5,708 nucleotides of DNA from Candidatus Bathyarchaeota archaeon B63 (GTDB lineage: Archaea; Thermoproteota; Bathyarchaeia; Bathyarchaeales; DTEX01): positions 1 through 5,708 of the forward strand of contig LUCF01000059.1 in the NCBI GenBank assembly GCA_001593845.1. The letters are read 5' to 3'. Of this stretch, positions 4,187 through 5,708 are shown piece after piece; the first letter of the stretch is position 1, and each line of letters starts with the position of its first letter. A program made the translations under genes and the position numbers. Under the pieces are notes generated by a model that did not search any database, was not told where the DNA came from, and saw nothing but the letters and a program-made list of their open reading frames with translations.

Positions 4187-5242
4187 TCAACGGACAACCC
4201 TAGTCTTGCTTATCCGGTACCTCTTTAGGGCTTCATCGTCTATCTCGACGCCGAGCCCGGGCTTATCAGGAACCCTCGCAAGGCCATTCTTTATCTCTAT
4301 GGGTTCAACGAGCAAGTCGTTCTCCCGACAGAACTCGCCGAATATATCGCTGGTGAGGGTAGCATTCTTCGTAGCCGCGCATGCATGCAAGTAGCTCGCC
4401 TCCAAGATTCCCAAGTCGTTCCCGGACCCATGCCATACGGGTATGCCGGCCAGATCCGCCGCGGCGGCGTTCCTCCTGAACTCATGCATGGCCCCGGACG
4501 TGTTTATCATGTCACATGCATCCATCTTTATGGCCCGGATGATGTCTGCCCCTCCTATGTGGAGGGCCAGTGGGATATCGATCTTCTGCCTCAGAAGGAC
4601 ATACCAGTAGAGGTTCTCCTTAGGAACGGGGTCTTCAAAACACACTATATTGCGGCCTTCCAGCCTCCTGGCGAGCTTAACCGTGACCGATGGCTGGCCG
4701 AACCTGGTGTTGGGATCGCAGATTATCCCCATATCCTGCCCAGCGGCCTTCTCGATGGCCTCAACGGTCTCCACTATGTCCCAGGGACGTGCCTTCAGCT
4801 TGATCACGCTGTATCCCATCTCGGCGGCCAACTCAGCAATCGCGGCGGTCTTCTCGGGGTTCCCAGGCCCGTGATATGGAGACCAAGCGGAGACCGGGAC
4901 TTCCTTCCTGTAGGCTCCCCCCAAAATCTTGTAGACTGGGATCCCCAAAGCCTTCCCAACTAGGTCGCCGATGGCCTGCTCAAATAAATGATTGAGCTGT
5001 CTGGGGAAGCCTAAACTTTGGAGGTTAAATTCTAAGGGGTCTCTTCCGATGATCTTCTTTGCCTCCCTCAGGATGGACTCCTCGGGGACTCCTCTGTAGC
5101 TCTCAGCTATCCCGGTCAGCCCGTCATCTGTGTATATTCTCATGATCACCTTGGGGACCTTTGCGAGGGAATCATTCAGGACCTTCATGTTGTCTACGAA
5201 TGGAACGGTCACAGTGGTTGTTTCAACCTTCGTAATCCTCAA
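4187..5242 (-). CDS. Enolase-superfamily protein, mandelate racemase/muconate-lactonizing group
   Basis: The 351-residue protein has the capping domain (1-115) and barrel of the enolase superfamily, whose members abstract a proton next to a carboxylate, as in acid-sugar dehydratases and racemases. Visible are the hinge GIAESYRG (44-51), a GKALGIPVYKILGG segment (96-109), the KxK base pair Lys148/Lys150, metal ligands Asp176 (DPN) and Glu203 (FEDP), and an Asp244/His271 pair 27 residues apart, the spacing of the Asp-His dyad in mandelate racemase. The third acidic metal ligand, expected 26 residues after Glu203, is missing: the segment reads PLALHIGG, with His228 and Ile229 there. Substrate is unknown; a sugar acid or related carboxylate is the usual guess. 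The start is TTG at 5242-5240, chosen because aggagggg lies 5 nt upstream and residues from MRITKVE match the family N-terminus. It is first in an operon with the sulfatase-fold gene. Confidence 0.92.
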   Translation of the reverse strand: MRITKVETTTVTVPFVDNMKVLNDSLAKVPKVIMRIYTDDGLTGIAESYRGVPEESILREAKKIIGRDPLEFNLQSLGFPRQLNHLFEQAIGDLVGKALGIPVYKILGGAYRKEVPVSAWSPYHGPGNPEKTAAIAELAAEMGYSVIKLKARPWDIVETVEAIEKAAGQDMGIICDPNTRFGQPSVTVKLARRLEGRNIVCFEDPVPKENLYWYVLLRQKIDIPLALHIGGADIIRAIKMDACDMINTSGAMHEFRRNAAAADLAGIPVWHGSGNDLGILEASYLHACAATKNATLTSDIFGEFCRENDLLVEPIEIKNGLARVPDKPGLGVEIDDEALKRYRISKTRVVR

Positions 5243-5247
5243 TTTTT

Positions 5248-5255
5248 CCCCTCCT
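5248..5255 (-). promoter_or_regulatory. Strong ribosome-binding site supporting a TTG start
   Basis: The minus strand reads aggagggg, then five A residues, then TTG. The near-perfect complement to the 16S 3' end and the 5-nt spacing support TTG initiation of the enolase-like gene. Confidence 0.75.
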
Positions 5256-5288
5256 AATCTTTAATGCCAGCTTAATATCGGGCTTCCA

Positions 5289-5296
5289 CTTATATG
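5289..5296 (-). promoter_or_regulatory. TATA-like box for the enolase/sulfatase-fold operon
   Basis: The minus strand reads catataag, about 47 nt upstream of the TTG start. Transcription about 25 nt downstream would give a leader of some 20-25 nt that includes the ribosome site at 5248-5255. A second AT-rich word (gatattaa, minus strand, about 5272-5279) is closer and would leave almost no leader. Confidence 0.45.
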
Positions 5297-5321
5297 AATT
5301 GGGACTCGAGGCGGATGTGAA

Positions 5322-5333
5322 CTTTTTGAAAAG
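5322..5333. promoter_or_regulatory. Short palindrome in the divergent promoter region
   Basis: The sequence ctttttgaaaag is a palindrome except at its two central bases. It lies between the divergent operon and the partial gene, about 26 nt beyond the TATA-like box of the operon, where an operator for one or both sides could sit. It is short and AT-rich, so chance is a real possibility. Confidence 0.2.
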
Positions 5334-5424
5334 CGTGACTGAGCCTAAAAAGGGAGATTCGTCTTGCATAACTTGGAGCCGTAGCGTCTACGAAAGAATT
5401 TAGTATCTGATGCCGACTATGGTA

Positions 5425-5432
5425 GGGAGGGG
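5425..5432 (+). promoter_or_regulatory. Ribosome-binding site of the partial right-end gene
   Basis: The run gggagggg lies just before two consecutive ATG codons at 5437 and 5440. It favours those starts over the in-frame ATGs at 5410 and 5419, which have no such sequence upstream. Confidence 0.6.
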
Positions 5433-5436
5433 TTGG

Positions 5437-5708
5437 ATGATGTCAAGGTGGATGTTGCGGGGTTACTCGTTCTGGGAGGGGCTGCCTCCGCCTCAATACA
5501 TATTTCGAAACCTCCGATTCTTAGGCGTGGCGCTTGAGCCTCCAGATTGGAAGCCGGGTTCGTGGTGCGGGGCTGGGAAGGCGATTGTGGACTACGAGAA
5601 TGAGGAGTACATCTTGACCTCTAGGCCTAGGAAGATGGAGGGTGGAGCCAGGGGGTACGCCGCTGAGATCTACCGATCGAAGGACGGGACGAATTTCGAT
5701 CTGGTCTC
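5437..5708 (+). CDS. N-terminal fragment of a possible beta-propeller glycosidase-like protein (cut by window end)
   Basis: An open frame of 90 complete codons runs off the right edge with no stop. The translation starts MMSRWMLRGYSFWEGLPPPQ. It contains a segment CGAGKAIVDYENEEYILTSR (44-63), then RGYAAEIYRSKDGTNFDLV (72-90). A strand-turn-strand pattern with a Gly-Ala-Gly, a 'VDYENEEYIL' strand, an Arg-rich turn, and then 'SKDG-x-x-F' is typical of one blade of five-bladed propeller glycosidases (GH43/GH130-type) and sialidase-like proteins. This is pattern recognition from one blade only, so the family is tentative. Codon use (GAG, AGG, ATC) matches the neighbours, and the ribosome site at 5425-5432 supports a real gene. 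The frame is open back to a TAG at 5401-5403. It is divergent from the enolase/sulfatase-fold operon and could share regulation and substrate with it. Confidence 0.65.
   Translation, partial: MMSRWMLRGYSFWEGLPPPQYIFRNLRFLGVALEPPDWKPGSWCGAGKAIVDYENEEYILTSRPRKMEGGARGYAAEIYRSKDGTNFDLV

Noticed and set aside
4385..4963. 192-codon plus-strand frame inside the enolase-like gene
   Set aside because: It lies wholly antisense to a clearly recognised protein, shows no family motif and has no ribosome site; it is a product of codon bias.
1..5708. CRISPR array, tRNA, rRNA, transposase or phage genes
   Set aside because: I found no regularly spaced repeats, no tRNA T-loop or cloverleaf pattern, no rRNA-like segment, and no protein with transposase, integrase or phage motifs.

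Overview
The window looks archaeal. The decisive gene is mtd at 1939-2802. It encodes F420-dependent methylene-tetrahydromethanopterin dehydrogenase, an enzyme known from methanogens, Archaeoglobus-type archaea and relatives with the archaeal methyl branch. Supporting signs are TATA-like boxes about 25-30 nt upstream of likely transcript starts, strong GGAGG-type ribosome sites, one TTG start, and frequent AGG/AGA and ATA codons. A TACK-type lineage such as Bathyarchaeia would fit the mix of an H4MPT enzyme with sugar-type enzymes, but that placement is inference.

Layout from left to right. Positions 1-127 hold a GC-rich, self-complementary block and then an AT-rich promoter. Positions 128-475 (+) encode a 115-residue, highly charged coiled-coil protein of unknown function. 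Positions 476-774 contain no clear gene, but they carry a 58-nt stem-loop, a Cys-rich open frame without a good start, and a hairpin with T-tracts on both sides that could end transcription from both directions. Positions 775-1758 (-) encode a Gfo/Idh/MocA-fold protein whose usual catalytic residues are replaced. A divergent intergenic region of about 180 nt, with a tandem 10-bp repeat, separates it from mtd (+). mtd converges, with a 16-nt gap, on a two-gene minus-strand operon: an enolase-superfamily (mandelate racemase group) protein at 4187-5242, then an alkaline-phosphatase/sulfatase-fold hydrolase at 2819-4162. Divergent from that operon, and cut by the window end, is the start of a possible beta-propeller glycosidase-like gene (5437 onward).

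How the genes may work together. mtd belongs to C1 metabolism and shows no operon link to its neighbours here. The enolase and sulfatase-fold genes are tightly coupled and probably act on one organic-acid or sugar-derived substrate in the cytoplasm. The propeller gene across the shared upstream region could be a partner. A notable theme is that three neighbouring metabolic proteins each depart from the family's standard active site: the Gfo/Idh/MocA protein lacks the EKP lysine, the sulfatase-fold protein has Thr instead of Cys/Ser, and the enolase lacks the third acidic metal ligand. I see no CRISPR array, tRNA, rRNA, transposase or phage gene. I cannot name a wholly new system with confidence. 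The best candidates for something undescribed are the non-canonical enolase plus Thr-hydrolase operon and the structured, repeat-bearing intergenic DNA around the Gfo/Idh/MocA gene.
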